Of a DNA stretch of 64,000 bases, positions 33,683-42,540 are shown piece by piece (position 1 is the first letter of the stretch; each line of letters starts with the position of its first letter). Below the pieces are notes generated by a model, which was not told the origin of the DNA, ran no database searches, and saw nothing but the letters and a program-made list of their open reading frames with translations. The DNA is from Streptomyces sp. P9-A4 (lineage in GTDB: Bacteria; Actinomycetota; Actinomycetes; Streptomycetales; Streptomycetaceae): contig NZ_JAZIFY010000001.1 in assembly GCF_036634195.1 (NCBI RefSeq), positions 6,272,501-6,336,500 on the forward strand. The letters are read 5' to 3'. Both the position numbers and the translations under genes were made by a program.

Positions 33683-34300
33683 ATGACCGCACACCGGATC
33701 ACCAGCCACCTCGTCGAAGCGGCGGAGCCGTACTCCGGTCACACGCCGGCCGAGGACGGCGACGACTGGATCGCCCGGGGCCTGGTCCGCGGCGACGAGC
33801 ACTGTCTGGCCGCGGCGTACCACCGCTGGGGCCGTCTGGTCCACACGCTGGCGGCCCGGGCGCTGGGGGACCCGCGCGAGGCGGAGGACATCACCCAGCA
33901 GGTGTTCGTCGCCGCGTGGCGCGGACGGTCCACCTTCCGCCCCGAGCGCGGCACCCTGCCCGCGTGGCTCACCGGCATCACCCGCCGGAAGATCGCCGAC
34001 ACGCTGACCGCGCGTACCCGCCGCACCGAGCTCGCGGCGACCCTCGGCGCCGCCCTGGAGCACGAGGCCGGGACCGAGGACCAGCCCGAGCGGGTCCTCG
34101 ACCGGATGGTCGTCACCGAAGAACTGGCCAGGCTGCCCCGCGTCCAGCGCGACGTCCTGGAACTCGCCTACTTCGCCGACCTGACCCAGACACAGATCGC
34201 GGACCGCACCGGCATGCCGCTGGGCACGGTCAAGAGCCACGCCCGGCGCGGCCTCCGGCGCATGCGCCACAGCCTGGCGCCCGTCGCTCCCGTCGCCTGA
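33683..34300 (+). CDS. ECF RNA polymerase sigma factor (LitS-like)
   Basis: A 205-residue ECF sigma factor with region 2 (YHRWGRLVHTLAARALGDPR, EAEDITQQVFVAAWRGR, PAWLTGITRRKIAD) and region 4 (LPRVQRDVLELAYFADLTQT, IADRTGMPLGTVKSHARRGL). ATG at 33683 follows AGGAGG. No anti-sigma gene is adjacent. In Streptomyces coelicolor LitS, an ECF factor, drives light-induced genes and is controlled by the B12-type repressor LitR. The presence here of photolyase and litR supports the same role. Confidence 0.87.
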   Translation: MTAHRITSHLVEAAEPYSGHTPAEDGDDWIARGLVRGDEHCLAAAYHRWGRLVHTLAARALGDPREAEDITQQVFVAAWRGRSTFRPERGTLPAWLTGITRRKIADTLTARTRRTELAATLGAALEHEAGTEDQPERVLDRMVVTEELARLPRVQRDVLELAYFADLTQTQIADRTGMPLGTVKSHARRGLRRMRHSLAPVAPVA

Positions 34301-34397
34301 CCGGCCCGTCCGGCCGCCCGAGGGCTCCGAACAACCGACAGCAGAACCCAGGCCGCCGCGCCGACCGGCCGACGGCCGCCACAGGAGAGTGGAGACG

Positions 34398-35657
34398 ATG
34401 AACGGACGAACCGTCGCGGTGGTGGGGGCGGGGGTCGCGGGTCTCACCGCCGCCCACGTCCTGTCCCGCGCCCACAGCGTGGTGCTGTACGAGGCGGACG
34501 ACCGGCTCGGCGGCCACGCGCACACCCACGAGCTGCCCACCGCCGAGGGCGGGACGCTCCATGTGGACACCGGCTTCATCGTCCACAACGAGCGGACCTA
34601 CCCCCACCTCCTGCGCCTCTTCCGCGAACTCGGCGTCACCACGCAGGACTCCGAGATGAGCATGTCCGTCCGCTGCGACGGCTGCGGCCTCGAATACGCC
34701 GGCGCGCGCGGGGTCCGCGGACTTCTCGGCGGCGAAGGCGCCCGCCGCGGCCGCCATCTGAGGATGCTCGCCGACGTCCCCCGCTTCCACCGTGCCGCGC
34801 GCCGCCTCCTGTCGGGCGACGACACCACGAGCACACTCGGCGACTTCCTGCGGGCCCACCGCTTCTCCGCCCACTTCGCCGGCCACTTCGCGATCCCCCT
34901 CGTCTCCGCCGTCTGGTCGTGCGCCCCCGACACCGCGCTGCGCTACCCGGCCGCGTACCTGTTCCGGTTCCTCGACCACCACGGCCTCCTCGCCGTGACG
35001 GGATCCCCGCAGTGGAAGACCGTCACCGGAGGGTCGGCCGCCTACGTCGAACGGATCGCGAAGGGTCTCGTCTCCGTACGGACCGCGACCCCGGTGCGCG
35101 CCGTCGTGCGCGGCGCCGACCGCGCGACCGTCGTCACCGCGGACGGCGAGGCTGCCGAACACGCCGCCGTCGTGATCGCCGTCCACCCCGACCAGGCCCT
35201 GCGCCTCCTGGCCGACCCGACCGAACAGGAGCGGCGTGTCCTCGGCGCCTTCACCTACTCCCGCAACCCGACCGTCCTGCACCGCGACACCACCCTCCTG
35301 CCGCGCTCCCCGCACGCCAGGGCCTCCTGGAACTACTGGCTGCCCTCCTGCGCCGCCCGCCCGGAATCCGTCCAGGTCAGCTATGACATGAACCGGCTGC
35401 AGCGCCTCCCCGCCCATGAGCCCCACATCGTCACCCTCAACCCCGGCGACCGCGTCGACGAGTCCACCGTCCTGGCCCGCATGACGTACGAACACCCCGT
35501 CTACACCCCGGAGTCCGTGGCCGCCCAACGCCTCCTGCCCACCCTCCGTACCCCTGTCACCGCCTTCGCCGGCGCCTACCACGGATGGGGCTTCCACGAG
35601 GACGGCTGCCGGTCCGGTGTCGAGGCCGCCCGCCACCTGGGGGTGGAGTCGCCATGA
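34398..35657 (+). CDS. FAD-dependent amine-oxidase-like protein
   Basis: A 419-residue flavoprotein. The N-terminal VAVVGAGVAGLTAAHVL is the FAD-binding GxGxxG, followed by YEADDRLGGHAHTHELP (the GGxxxT-type motif of amine oxidases and desaturases). The C-terminal cofactor motif is seen in FAGAYHGWGFHEDGCRSGVE. ATG at 34398 is used; the upstream GTG is too close to the ribosome-binding site. Homologues recur with DUF1365 and CFA-synthase genes in light- or singlet-oxygen-induced clusters, where they probably help modify membrane fatty acids. It overlaps the DUF1365 gene by ATGA. Confidence 0.87.
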   Translation: MNGRTVAVVGAGVAGLTAAHVLSRAHSVVLYEADDRLGGHAHTHELPTAEGGTLHVDTGFIVHNERTYPHLLRLFRELGVTTQDSEMSMSVRCDGCGLEYAGARGVRGLLGGEGARRGRHLRMLADVPRFHRAARRLLSGDDTTSTLGDFLRAHRFSAHFAGHFAIPLVSAVWSCAPDTALRYPAAYLFRFLDHHGLLAVTGSPQWKTVTGGSAAYVERIAKGLVSVRTATPVRAVVRGADRATVVTADGEAAEHAAVVIAVHPDQALRLLADPTEQERRVLGAFTYSRNPTVLHRDTTLLPRSPHARASWNYWLPSCAARPESVQVSYDMNRLQRLPAHEPHIVTLNPGDRVDESTVLARMTYEHPVYTPESVAAQRLLPTLRTPVTAFAGAYHGWGFHEDGCRSGVEAARHLGVESP

Positions 35658-36397
35658 CCGGCACGGCCCCGCCGTCCGTCCCCGCCCTGTACGAGACCGA
35701 GGTCGCCCACACCCGCGTCACCCCCTTCCACTACGCGCTCCGCCACCGCACGTACATGTGGCTCATCGACCTCGACCACCCGCCCGTCCTGCCCCCGCCC
35801 CTGCGTCCCCTCGCCCGCTTCGACCCGTCCGACCACTTCGACGGCGACGCCCCCACCCTGCGGGCCGGCCTCGACGCCTGCCTCGCGGCCCACGGGGTGG
35901 CGGACGCGGGCGGACGCGTACTGATGCTCGCCCACGCCCGCGTCCTCGGGCACGTCTTCAACCCGCTCACCCTGTACTGGTGCCACGACCGCGCCGGCCG
36001 CCCCGTCCGCGTCGTCGCCGAGGTGCACAACACCTACGGCGGGCGCCACACCTACCTGCTGCACCCCGACGAACGGGGCCGCGCGGAGACGGCCAAGGAG
36101 TTCTACGTGTCGCCGTTCCTCGACGTCGAGGGCACCTACCGCATGCGGCTTCCGCTCCCCGACGACCGTCTCGACCTGACCGTCCAGCTCCGCCGCGCGG
36201 ACGGCTCCCGCCCCCTGACGGCCACGGTCCGCGGCACCCACCGGCCCGCCCGCACGAGCACCCTGCTCGCCGCCGCGCTCCGCCACCCCTGGCCGACCGC
36301 CGCCGTCTCCCTCGGCATCAGACGCCACGGCATCCGCCTCTACCTCAAGGGGCTCCGCCCCCGTCCCCGTACCGCCCCGCAGGAAGGCACCCCGTGA
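35654..36397 (+). CDS. DUF1365 family protein
   Basis: A 247-residue protein with the DUF1365 hallmarks TRVTPFHYALRHRTYMW, RVLGHVFNPLTLYWCH and EVHNTYGGRHTYLL, and KEFYVSPFLDVEGTYRMRLP. Its biochemical function is not settled, but it is nearly always linked to the FAD protein upstream and the CFA-synthase downstream, and such operons are implicated in furan fatty acid or other membrane lipid changes. Both gene junctions overlap (ATGA and GTGA), so the three proteins are made together. Confidence 0.9.
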   Translation: MTGTAPPSVPALYETEVAHTRVTPFHYALRHRTYMWLIDLDHPPVLPPPLRPLARFDPSDHFDGDAPTLRAGLDACLAAHGVADAGGRVLMLAHARVLGHVFNPLTLYWCHDRAGRPVRVVAEVHNTYGGRHTYLLHPDERGRAETAKEFYVSPFLDVEGTYRMRLPLPDDRLDLTVQLRRADGSRPLTATVRGTHRPARTSTLLAAALRHPWPTAAVSLGIRRHGIRLYLKGLRPRPRTAPQEGTP

Positions 36398-37704
36398 CCC
36401 TCTCGCTCCCTCCGGCCGAGCCGTCCGCCGGCCGGCTCCCGGTGGACCCGGACCGCTGGCCCGACGTCGCCGGGCCACCGCGCGCCTCCGCCGTGCGCAC
36501 CGCCGTCGCCCGCCGTCTCGTGGAGCGCGCCTTCGCCGGGCTGCCGCTGCGGATACGGACCGGCCGGGGTACGCCCCTCGGGCACCAGCGGACGGGTGAC
36601 GACCGCCCCCTGCCGACCCTCACGCTCCTCGATCCGGACGCGTTCCACCGACGGATCGGCGCCGACGGGCTGATCGGCTTCGGAGAGTCGTACATGGCCG
36701 GCGAATGGGAGGCCGACGACCTCGTCGACGTCCTCACCGTGCTCGCCCGCCACGTCGACGACCTCGTTCCCGCCCCGCTGCACCGGCTCCGCGGCGCCTG
36801 GGTCCGGAGCAGGCCCGCAGCCGACCGCAACACCCCCGACGGGGCACGTGAGAACATCCACCGCCACTACGACCTCTCCAACGAGCTCTTCGCCCTCTTC
36901 CTCGACCCCGGTCTCAGCTACTCCTCGGCGATCTTCGACCCCCTCCCGGCACGGCCGGTGCTCCTCCCCGACACGGACTTCACCGCCGCCCAGCACCGCA
37001 AGATCGACCGGCTCCTCGACCTGGCCGGGACAGGTCCCGGCACCGAACTCCTGGAGATCGGCACAGGCTGGGGCGAACTCGCGATCCGCGCCGCCGCCAG
37101 AGGCGCCCGCGTCCGCACCGTCACCCTCTCCGAGGAACAGCTCGCCCTCGCGCGCCGACGCGTCGCGCGCGCGGGCGTCGGCGACCGCGTCACCGTCGAA
37201 CTGCTCGACTACCGTGACATCCGAGGCCGTTACGAAGCCGTCGTGAGCGTCGAGATGATCGAGGCCGTCGGCGCCGAGTACTGGTCCGACTACTTCGGCG
37301 CGCTCCGCCGTCTCCTCGCCCCGGGCGGTCGCGTCGCGCTCCAGGCCATCACCATGCCGCACGAACGGATGCTGGCCACCGCCCGTACCCACACCTGGAT
37401 CAGCAAGTACGTCTTTCCCGGCGGCCTGATCCCCTCTCCCGAGGCCATCGCCCGCGAGAGCGCCGCGGCGGGCCTGCGCGTCACTCGGGACACGAGCTAC
37501 GGCGACCACTACGCGGAGACCCTCCGCCAGTGGCGCGCCCGTTTCCTGCGGGAGGAGGCCGCCGTGGCGGCGCTCGGCTTCGACCCCGTCTTCCGGCGCA
37601 TGTGGGAGTTCTACCTCGCCTACTCCGAGGCCGGATTCCGCTCTCAGTACCTCGACGTCCGCCAGCTCCGGCTCACCGCCGACGAACCGGGAGCCGCCCG
37701 ATGA
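36394..37704 (+). CDS. cfa: Cyclopropane-fatty-acyl-phospholipid synthase-type methyltransferase
   Basis: A 436-residue SAM-dependent enzyme acting on the double bond of membrane phospholipid acyl chains. The SAM site is LLEIGTGWGELAIRAA (residues about 215-230). Family signatures include HYDLSNELFALFLDPGLSYS and the catalytic region EMIEAVGAEYWSDYF, then YVFPGGLIPSP. GTG at 36394 overlaps the DUF1365 stop. In this setting it may add a methyl or methylene group to unsaturated chains as part of a light or singlet-oxygen response. The precise product cannot be told from sequence. Confidence 0.92.
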   Translation: MTLSLPPAEPSAGRLPVDPDRWPDVAGPPRASAVRTAVARRLVERAFAGLPLRIRTGRGTPLGHQRTGDDRPLPTLTLLDPDAFHRRIGADGLIGFGESYMAGEWEADDLVDVLTVLARHVDDLVPAPLHRLRGAWVRSRPAADRNTPDGARENIHRHYDLSNELFALFLDPGLSYSSAIFDPLPARPVLLPDTDFTAAQHRKIDRLLDLAGTGPGTELLEIGTGWGELAIRAAARGARVRTVTLSEEQLALARRRVARAGVGDRVTVELLDYRDIRGRYEAVVSVEMIEAVGAEYWSDYFGALRRLLAPGGRVALQAITMPHERMLATARTHTWISKYVFPGGLIPSPEAIARESAAAGLRVTRDTSYGDHYAETLRQWRARFLREEAAVAALGFDPVFRRMWEFYLAYSEAGFRSQYLDVRQLRLTADEPGAAR

Positions 37705-38567
37705 GCGCCGTCGACGCCGGGACCCTGGGCCTCGTCCTCGGCGCCTCGGCGGCCATCGCCCTGACGGTCATGCTGGTGACCTTCGTGATCGGCACCGCGA
37801 GGGGACTGCACCGGATCGTCGACGTCGCCTGGGGAGTCGCCTTCACGGCGGTCGCCGTCGGGGCGTGGTTCCTCGCGGCCGGTCAGGGCGACGACGTCCG
37901 CCGGACCGTCGTCGCGCTCGCCACCTCCGTCTGGGGACTGCGGCTCGCCATCCATATCGCCCGCCGGGGGCGCGGTCACGGGGAGGACCCCAGGTACGCC
38001 CGGATGCTCGCCCGGGCCCGTGGCAACCCCACCCTCTACGCGCTGTGGAAGGTGTACCTCCTCCAGGGCGCCCTGGTCTGGCTCGTGTCCCTGCCCGTCC
38101 AGGTGGCCGTCCTGATCCCCGCGCCCCTGGACGCGACCGCCTGCCTGGGCCTCGTGGTGTGGGCGGCCGGCCTCGCCTTCGAAGCGGTGGGGGACCGGCA
38201 GCTCGCCCTGTTCAAGGCCGATCCGGCGAACCGGGGCCGTGTCATGGACCGGGGTCTGTGGAGCTGGACCCGCCACCCGAACTACTTCGGCGACTTCCTC
38301 GTCTGGTGGGGCCTGTACCTGATGGCGTGCGCCACCTGGCCGACCGCCGTGCTCACCCTCGTCTCGCCCCTCGTCATGAGCGCCCTACTCATCTGGGGCA
38401 GCGGCAAACGGCTCCTGGAGGCCCACATGGCCGATCGCCCCGGGTACGCGGCCTACCGGGCGCGCACGAGCGGTTTCGTCCCCCGGCCTCCCCGCCGGCC
38501 GACGGAGGGGAAACGGGCCGGCGGCGACGGGACCCGGGGACGGGAGACGAGCCCTCCCCCCGTGTGA
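37701..38567 (+). CDS. DUF1295 / steroid 5-alpha-reductase-like membrane protein
   Basis: A 288-residue integral membrane protein with six or seven hydrophobic segments. The C-terminal half has the conserved FKADPANRGRVMDRGLWSWT, then RHPNYFGDFLVWWGLYLM and the tail KRLLEAHMADRPGYAAYRAR, all hallmarks of DUF1295 and the isoprenylcysteine-methyltransferase/5-alpha-reductase fold. It probably acts on a lipid. ATG overlaps the cfa stop. The 3' end runs into a 12-bp tandem repeat shared with the convergent litR gene. Confidence 0.9.
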   Translation: MSAVDAGTLGLVLGASAAIALTVMLVTFVIGTARGLHRIVDVAWGVAFTAVAVGAWFLAAGQGDDVRRTVVALATSVWGLRLAIHIARRGRGHGEDPRYARMLARARGNPTLYALWKVYLLQGALVWLVSLPVQVAVLIPAPLDATACLGLVVWAAGLAFEAVGDRQLALFKADPANRGRVMDRGLWSWTRHPNYFGDFLVWWGLYLMACATWPTAVLTLVSPLVMSALLIWGSGKRLLEAHMADRPGYAAYRARTSGFVPRPPRRPTEGKRAGGDGTRGRETSPPPV

Positions 38568-38607
38568 GGATCCGTGTGAGGGTCCGCGTGAGGGTCCGTG
38601 TCAGGCT
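38560..38607. repeat. Four copies of a 12-bp tandem repeat at a convergent gene junction
   Basis: CCGTGTGAGGAT (38560), CCGTGTGAGGGT (38572), CCGCGTGAGGGT (38584) and CCGTGTCAGGCT (38596). The array covers the stop codon of the DUF1295 gene and the stop codon of litR on the other strand. Period 12 keeps reading frame, and expansion would lengthen or change both C-termini. Confidence 0.75.
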
Positions 38608-39608
38608 TCGGCGCTCCCGGCCTGCGCGCCGTACAGCCGTGAGACCACGCCGATCGCCTCACGCAGTCCGGTCGGACGCACCATCCCGGGAGCGGGCGTC
38701 CGGCCGAGCCAGCCCGGGCCCGCGAGCAGGACGAGGGGCGCGGTGCGCGCTCCCCGCACCCCGAAGGCCGTGGCCGCGACGTGCTGGGCCAGGGCGTGGT
38801 TCGCGGTGGACCGCGCCTGCGACCAGAGGGCCACGGCGGCCGGCCCGGACCGCCGCACCGCGGCGTCGAGGGCCTCCGCGGGTACGGCCGCGCCGAACAT
38901 CCTCGTCGGCAGCCCCTGCTCGGCGAGTCCCGCGGCGAACGCCTCCAGCGGCAGCGTGTGCTGCTCCCCGGGGACGCAGGCCAGCACGACCGGAGCGGCC
39001 GACGAGGCGACCGCCGGTCCGGTGACGGCGGCCCGCCGCAGCGCGGTGGAGACGTGCCAGGAGAGCAGGTGCTCCACCTCGACGTAGCGGTCGCCGGACG
39101 ACTCCCACTTCCGGCCCACGGCGTGCAGCGTGGGGGCCATGATCTCCTCCCAGGCGGTGACCAGCCCGTGCTCCGCCAGCACCTCCTGGAGCATCCGCTC
39201 CATGGCCGGACCGTCGAGGCGTACGGCGGCGCGGGCGAGCCCGCGGCACTCCTGCCGTACGTCGCCCAGCGGCAGGCCGCTGCCGGGCCCGGCGCGCCCG
39301 GTGTTCCCCAGGGGAACGTCCTGCGGGGACGCGGCCGGGCCCGCCGCCCCGGGAACGGCCGCCCCGGGAACGGGCCGTGTCCGCTGGACCGCCCGTGCCG
39401 CCTCGGCGGGCGGGACACCCGACGCCGTGAGGCGGCACATCTCCTCGAGCATCGCGATGTCCTCGGGGCTCCACCGCCTGTGCCGTCCGTCCGCGCGCAC
39501 GGCGGGGCCGATGCCGTACCGCTGGTCCCAGGACCGAACCGTGGTGGGGGAGACACCCAGACGCCGTGCCACGGCGCCCGTCGTGATCCCGTGAGCCGAA
39601 TCGGACAT
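38601..39608 (-). CDS. litR: MerR-family, B12-binding light-responsive repressor (LitR/CarH type)
   Basis: A 335-residue regulator. The MerR HTH (ITTGAVARRLGVSPTTVRSW) is followed by a helical bundle (GPAMERMLQEVLAEHG) and a cobalamin domain. A Trp in the bundle precedes an EH pair (KWESSGDRYVEVEHLLSWH), as in the adenosyl-binding motif, although the spacing is 10 rather than 9. The lower axial His is in GEQHTLPLEAF. CarH proteins bind DNA as tetramers in the dark and fall apart in light. The start is uncertain (ATG 39608, 39617 or 39620); no ribosome-binding site is visible, and the direct-repeat operator abuts the start. Confidence 0.9.
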   Translation of the reverse strand: MSDSAHGITTGAVARRLGVSPTTVRSWDQRYGIGPAVRADGRHRRWSPEDIAMLEEMCRLTASGVPPAEAARAVQRTRPVPGAAVPGAAGPAASPQDVPLGNTGRAGPGSGLPLGDVRQECRGLARAAVRLDGPAMERMLQEVLAEHGLVTAWEEIMAPTLHAVGRKWESSGDRYVEVEHLLSWHVSTALRRAAVTGPAVASSAAPVVLACVPGEQHTLPLEAFAAGLAEQGLPTRMFGAAVPAEALDAAVRRSGPAAVALWSQARSTANHALAQHVAATAFGVRGARTAPLVLLAGPGWLGRTPAPGMVRPTGLREAIGVVSRLYGAQAGSAEA

Positions 39609-39621
39609 GTCGTTCATCATA

Positions 39622-39640
39622 CGACGCGGAAACGATGCGA
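39622..39640. promoter_or_regulatory. Direct-repeat site in front of litR
   Basis: CGACGCGG, AAA, CGATGCGA on the plus strand, matching 17 of 19 bases of the site at 33588-33606. It abuts the litR start, an ideal place for autorepression, and reads in the same orientation toward the SDR gene that begins at 39788. Confidence 0.6.
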
Positions 39641-39787
39641 AGGGGGGCCCGGTCCCCGTGCGGCGAAGCCGTCCGGCAGGGGGTCCGCTCCGGTTCTGCC
39701 GCCCGGCCCGCATCCGCGTGCCCCCACGACGATGAAGAAGCGGTGCAGGGCGTGTACGCCGCCGCAATCGGTGAAACGGATCAGCGC

Positions 39788-41353
39788 ATGGACACTTCCA
39801 CCCCGTCCGAGGGCGCCCGCTGCCTGGTCACCGGCGCGAGCGGCTACATCGGGGGCCGCCTCGTGCCGGAGCTGCTCGACGCCGGCCATCGTGTGCGGTG
39901 CCTCGCGCGGCACCCGGACAAGCTCCGTGACTTTCCCTGGGCGGACCGTGCGGAGACCGTACGCGGGGACGTCACCGACGGCGCGAGTCTCCGCGACGCG
40001 CTCGACGGCATCGACGTCGCCTACTACCTCGTCCACTCCATGAGCTCGACCTCGGACTTCGAGCGCACCGACCGGCTCGCCGCCCGTACCTTCGCCGCCG
40101 AGGCGCGATCCGCCGGGGTGCGGCGCATCGTCTACCTGGGCGGCCTCGTCCCGCCCGGAGTGGCGGAGGAAGAGCTCTCGCCCCACCTGCGTTCCCGTAC
40201 CGAGGTGGGCCGCATCCTCCTCGATTCGGGCGTCCCCACCACCGTGCTGCGGGCCGCCGTCGTCATCGGCTCCGGATCGGCCTCGTTCGAGATGCTCCGG
40301 TACCTGACGGAACGCCTGCCCGTCATGGTCACGCCGAGCTGGGTCGACAGCCGGGTCCAGCCCATCGCGGTCCGCGACGTGCTGCGGTATCTGGTGGGGA
40401 GCGCCGGCATGGCTCCCGACGTCAGCAGGACCTTCGACATCGGCGGTCCCGACGTGCTCACGTACCGGGAGATGATGACGCGGTACGCGGAGGTCGCCGG
40501 TCTCCGTAGACGCCTGATCGTCCCCGTACCGGTCCTCACGCCCCGGCTGTCCAGCCATTGGATCGGCCTCGTCACACCGGTCCCGGCGTCGCTCGCCCGG
40601 CCCCTCACCGAATCGCTTCGGCACGAGGTGGTCTGCGCCGAGAACGACATCGCCCGGTACGTCCCGGACGGCCCCGGGGAACCCATCCCCTTCGGGGAGT
40701 CGCTACGGCTGGCGCTCCGCCGCGTGCGTGAGGCGCGGGTCACCACCCGCTGGTCCTCCGCCTCACCGCCCGGGGCGCCGAGCGACCCGCTGCCGACCGA
40801 CCCGGACTGGGCGGGCGGCAGCCTCTACACCGACGAGAGGTCACGCACCGTCGACGCGAGTCCGGAGTCGCTGTGGCGCGTCATCGAGGGGGTGGGCGGG
40901 GAGAACGGCTGGTACTCCTTCCCGCTCGCCTGGGCCGTCCGGGGGTGGGCGGACCGGCTCGCCGGGGGAGTGGGGCTGCGCAGGGGACGCCGCGACGCGG
41001 TACGCCTCCGGGTCGGTGACGCGCTCGACTTCTGGCGTGTCGAGGAGATCGAGCGCGGACGCCTGCTGCGTCTCCGGGCCGAGATGCGCCTGCCGGGCCT
41101 CGGGTGGCTGGAGATGGCCGTCGACCGGGACGAGCGGGGCCGGACCTCGTACCGGCAGAGGGCGCTCTTCCACCCCAGGGGCCTCGCGGGGCAGGCGTAC
41201 TGGTGGAGTGTGGCCCCCTTCCACGCCGTGGTCTTCGGCGGTATGGCCAGGAAGATCGCCCGGACCGCCGAGACGGAGACGGAGAACGAGATGGAGACGG
41301 AGAACGAGACGGAGACGGAGACGGGCGGCGGGAAACGCCGTGGACGGAGGTGA
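39788..41353 (+). CDS. SDR oxidoreductase fused to DUF2867
   Basis: A 521-residue protein. The N-terminal half is an extended SDR with CLVTGASGYIGGRLVPELLD (NAD(P) binding), RIVYLGGL and the sequence RVQPIAVRDVLRYL. Residues about 340-490 are DUF2867 (RTVDASPESLWRVIEGVGGE, WYSFPLAWAVRG, FWRVEEIERGRLLRLRAEMR), ending AYWWSVAPFHAVVF. The tail is a low-complexity Thr-Glu-Asn run coded by a 6-bp repeat. It is divergent from litR. The shared repeat at 39622 suggests it is light-controlled too. Substrate unknown. Confidence 0.87.
   Translation: MDTSTPSEGARCLVTGASGYIGGRLVPELLDAGHRVRCLARHPDKLRDFPWADRAETVRGDVTDGASLRDALDGIDVAYYLVHSMSSTSDFERTDRLAARTFAAEARSAGVRRIVYLGGLVPPGVAEEELSPHLRSRTEVGRILLDSGVPTTVLRAAVVIGSGSASFEMLRYLTERLPVMVTPSWVDSRVQPIAVRDVLRYLVGSAGMAPDVSRTFDIGGPDVLTYREMMTRYAEVAGLRRRLIVPVPVLTPRLSSHWIGLVTPVPASLARPLTESLRHEVVCAENDIARYVPDGPGEPIPFGESLRLALRRVREARVTTRWSSASPPGAPSDPLPTDPDWAGGSLYTDERSRTVDASPESLWRVIEGVGGENGWYSFPLAWAVRGWADRLAGGVGLRRGRRDAVRLRVGDALDFWRVEEIERGRLLRLRAEMRLPGLGWLEMAVDRDERGRTSYRQRALFHPRGLAGQAYWWSVAPFHAVVFGGMARKIARTAETETENEMETENETETETGGGKRRGRR
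41270..41324 (+). repeat. 6-bp microsatellite in the 3' end of the SDR-DUF2867 gene
   Basis: About nine in-frame units of GAGACG with GAGAAC/GAGATG variants encode a Thr-Glu/Asn-Glu tail. The period is a multiple of three, so unit changes would alter tail length without frameshift. Confidence 0.75.
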
Positions 41354-41526
41354 CCTTCGGACCGAACGGCCCTTCCACAGCGGCTATCTGAGTTGACGTC
41401 AAGAGCCGGCTCGTCCGCCGGGCCGTCCTCGGCCTGGACGGCCTGCCTCATCCCCTTCCTCAAGCCCCTCGCCGACTACGGCTGGGCCCGTGGGACTCGC
41501 CGCCTCCCTGGTCCTCCGCACCGCGC
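41354..41526. other. Gene-free gap between SDR and protease genes
   Basis: About 170 bp between the stops of two convergent genes. A 61-codon ORF on the plus strand has no ribosome-binding site and no recognisable family. No strong terminator hairpin is obvious. Confidence 0.4.
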
Positions 41527-42339
41527 TCATGAGGCGCGGGGGAGCCTCCCGGTCGTCCGCTCGATCCAGCTGACATAGGACCGGACACGGGTGTTCACGG
41601 CGGGAGTGGCGGTCGCGCACTCCTTGCCGTAGGACACCAGACCGACGACGTACGGCCGCCCCCCGACCACGCGGACCAGGGGGCCGCCGGAGTCGTACTG
41701 GCAGGTGTCGCGCCCGGGGGAGTACGTGCAGATCTGGGTGGGGGCCACCTGCCCCATGCCCCGGCTCGCGCAGTCCGCGTTGCTCATCGTCCCGAGCGCC
41801 ACGGTCCGCAGGACGTCGGAGGTACGGCCGCCGAAGGAGGTGGTGCCCCAGCCGGGGACCTCGACCTGTGTGTGGTCGAAGGTGCCGGGGGCGTACGCGC
41901 CGGGCAGCGCGATCGGGCGCACATCGCGGTTGAGCCCGACCGGCGCGGACAGCCGGACGAGGGCGATGTCGTTCCGCTGGGTCTCCGGGTCGTACCCGGG
42001 GTGCTCGATGAACCGGTCCGGGGTCACCAGAACCGCGTGCGGGCTGTCGTCCCCGGTCGTCAGGTCGTGGTCGCCCAGGAGCACGCCCACCCGTGTGGTG
42101 CTGCCGTACGACCCCGTCAGACAGTGGGCGGCGGTCAGCACCCACCGGTCGCCGATCAGCGAGCCCCCGCACATCACCCGCCGCTCCAGGACGTCCACGA
42201 GCCCCGCCATGAAGGGGTACTGGTGGGGCCGCGCCTCCTGCCCGCCGACGACCGCGTGCGCGGGCGGCGCGACCCCCAGGGGGCACACCGCCAGCACGGC
42301 GCCCGCGACCGCCGCCATGAGCTTCCTCGCCCGTCCCAC
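41527..42339 (-). CDS. Secreted trypsin-like serine protease (S1 family)
   Basis: A 270-residue exported protease. The signal peptide (MGRARKLMAAVAGAVLAVCP, then Ala-His-Ala) is followed almost directly by VVGGQEA, a mature trypsin N-terminus, so there is little propeptide. Catalytic residues: His in LTAAHC, Asp in NDIALVRL and Ser in CQYDSGGPL. The expected disulfide cysteines are present. The specificity-pocket residue six before the Ser is Asp in RDTCQYDSGGP, as in trypsin, suggesting cleavage after Arg or Lys. GTG at 42339 gives a good basic n-region; ATG 42318 is an alternative. Confidence 0.92.
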   Translation of the reverse strand: MGRARKLMAAVAGAVLAVCPLGVAPPAHAVVGGQEARPHQYPFMAGLVDVLERRVMCGGSLIGDRWVLTAAHCLTGSYGSTTRVGVLLGDHDLTTGDDSPHAVLVTPDRFIEHPGYDPETQRNDIALVRLSAPVGLNRDVRPIALPGAYAPGTFDHTQVEVPGWGTTSFGGRTSDVLRTVALGTMSNADCASRGMGQVAPTQICTYSPGRDTCQYDSGGPLVRVVGGRPYVVGLVSYGKECATATPAVNTRVRSYVSWIERTTGRLPRAS

Positions 42340-42540
42340 CTGATCTCCGTACCGTCGACGCCGTGTTCCGGGGCGGAGGGAGTGCGGAGACGTTTCAGCA
42401 CGTCTGCCACACGCCGTTCCGGCCCGCGAGGGCTCAACGACGGGAGAAGGATCCGGTCACCCGATCACGGGGCCGCACCGGTGACGGGGCGCCCCGCCTC
42501 TCGTACGCGACCACCGGGCGCTCGACGCGGGACCGGCGGC

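Noticed and set aside
41393..41578. 61-codon ORF between SDR and protease genes
   Set aside because: No ribosome-binding site and overlaps the protease 3' end.
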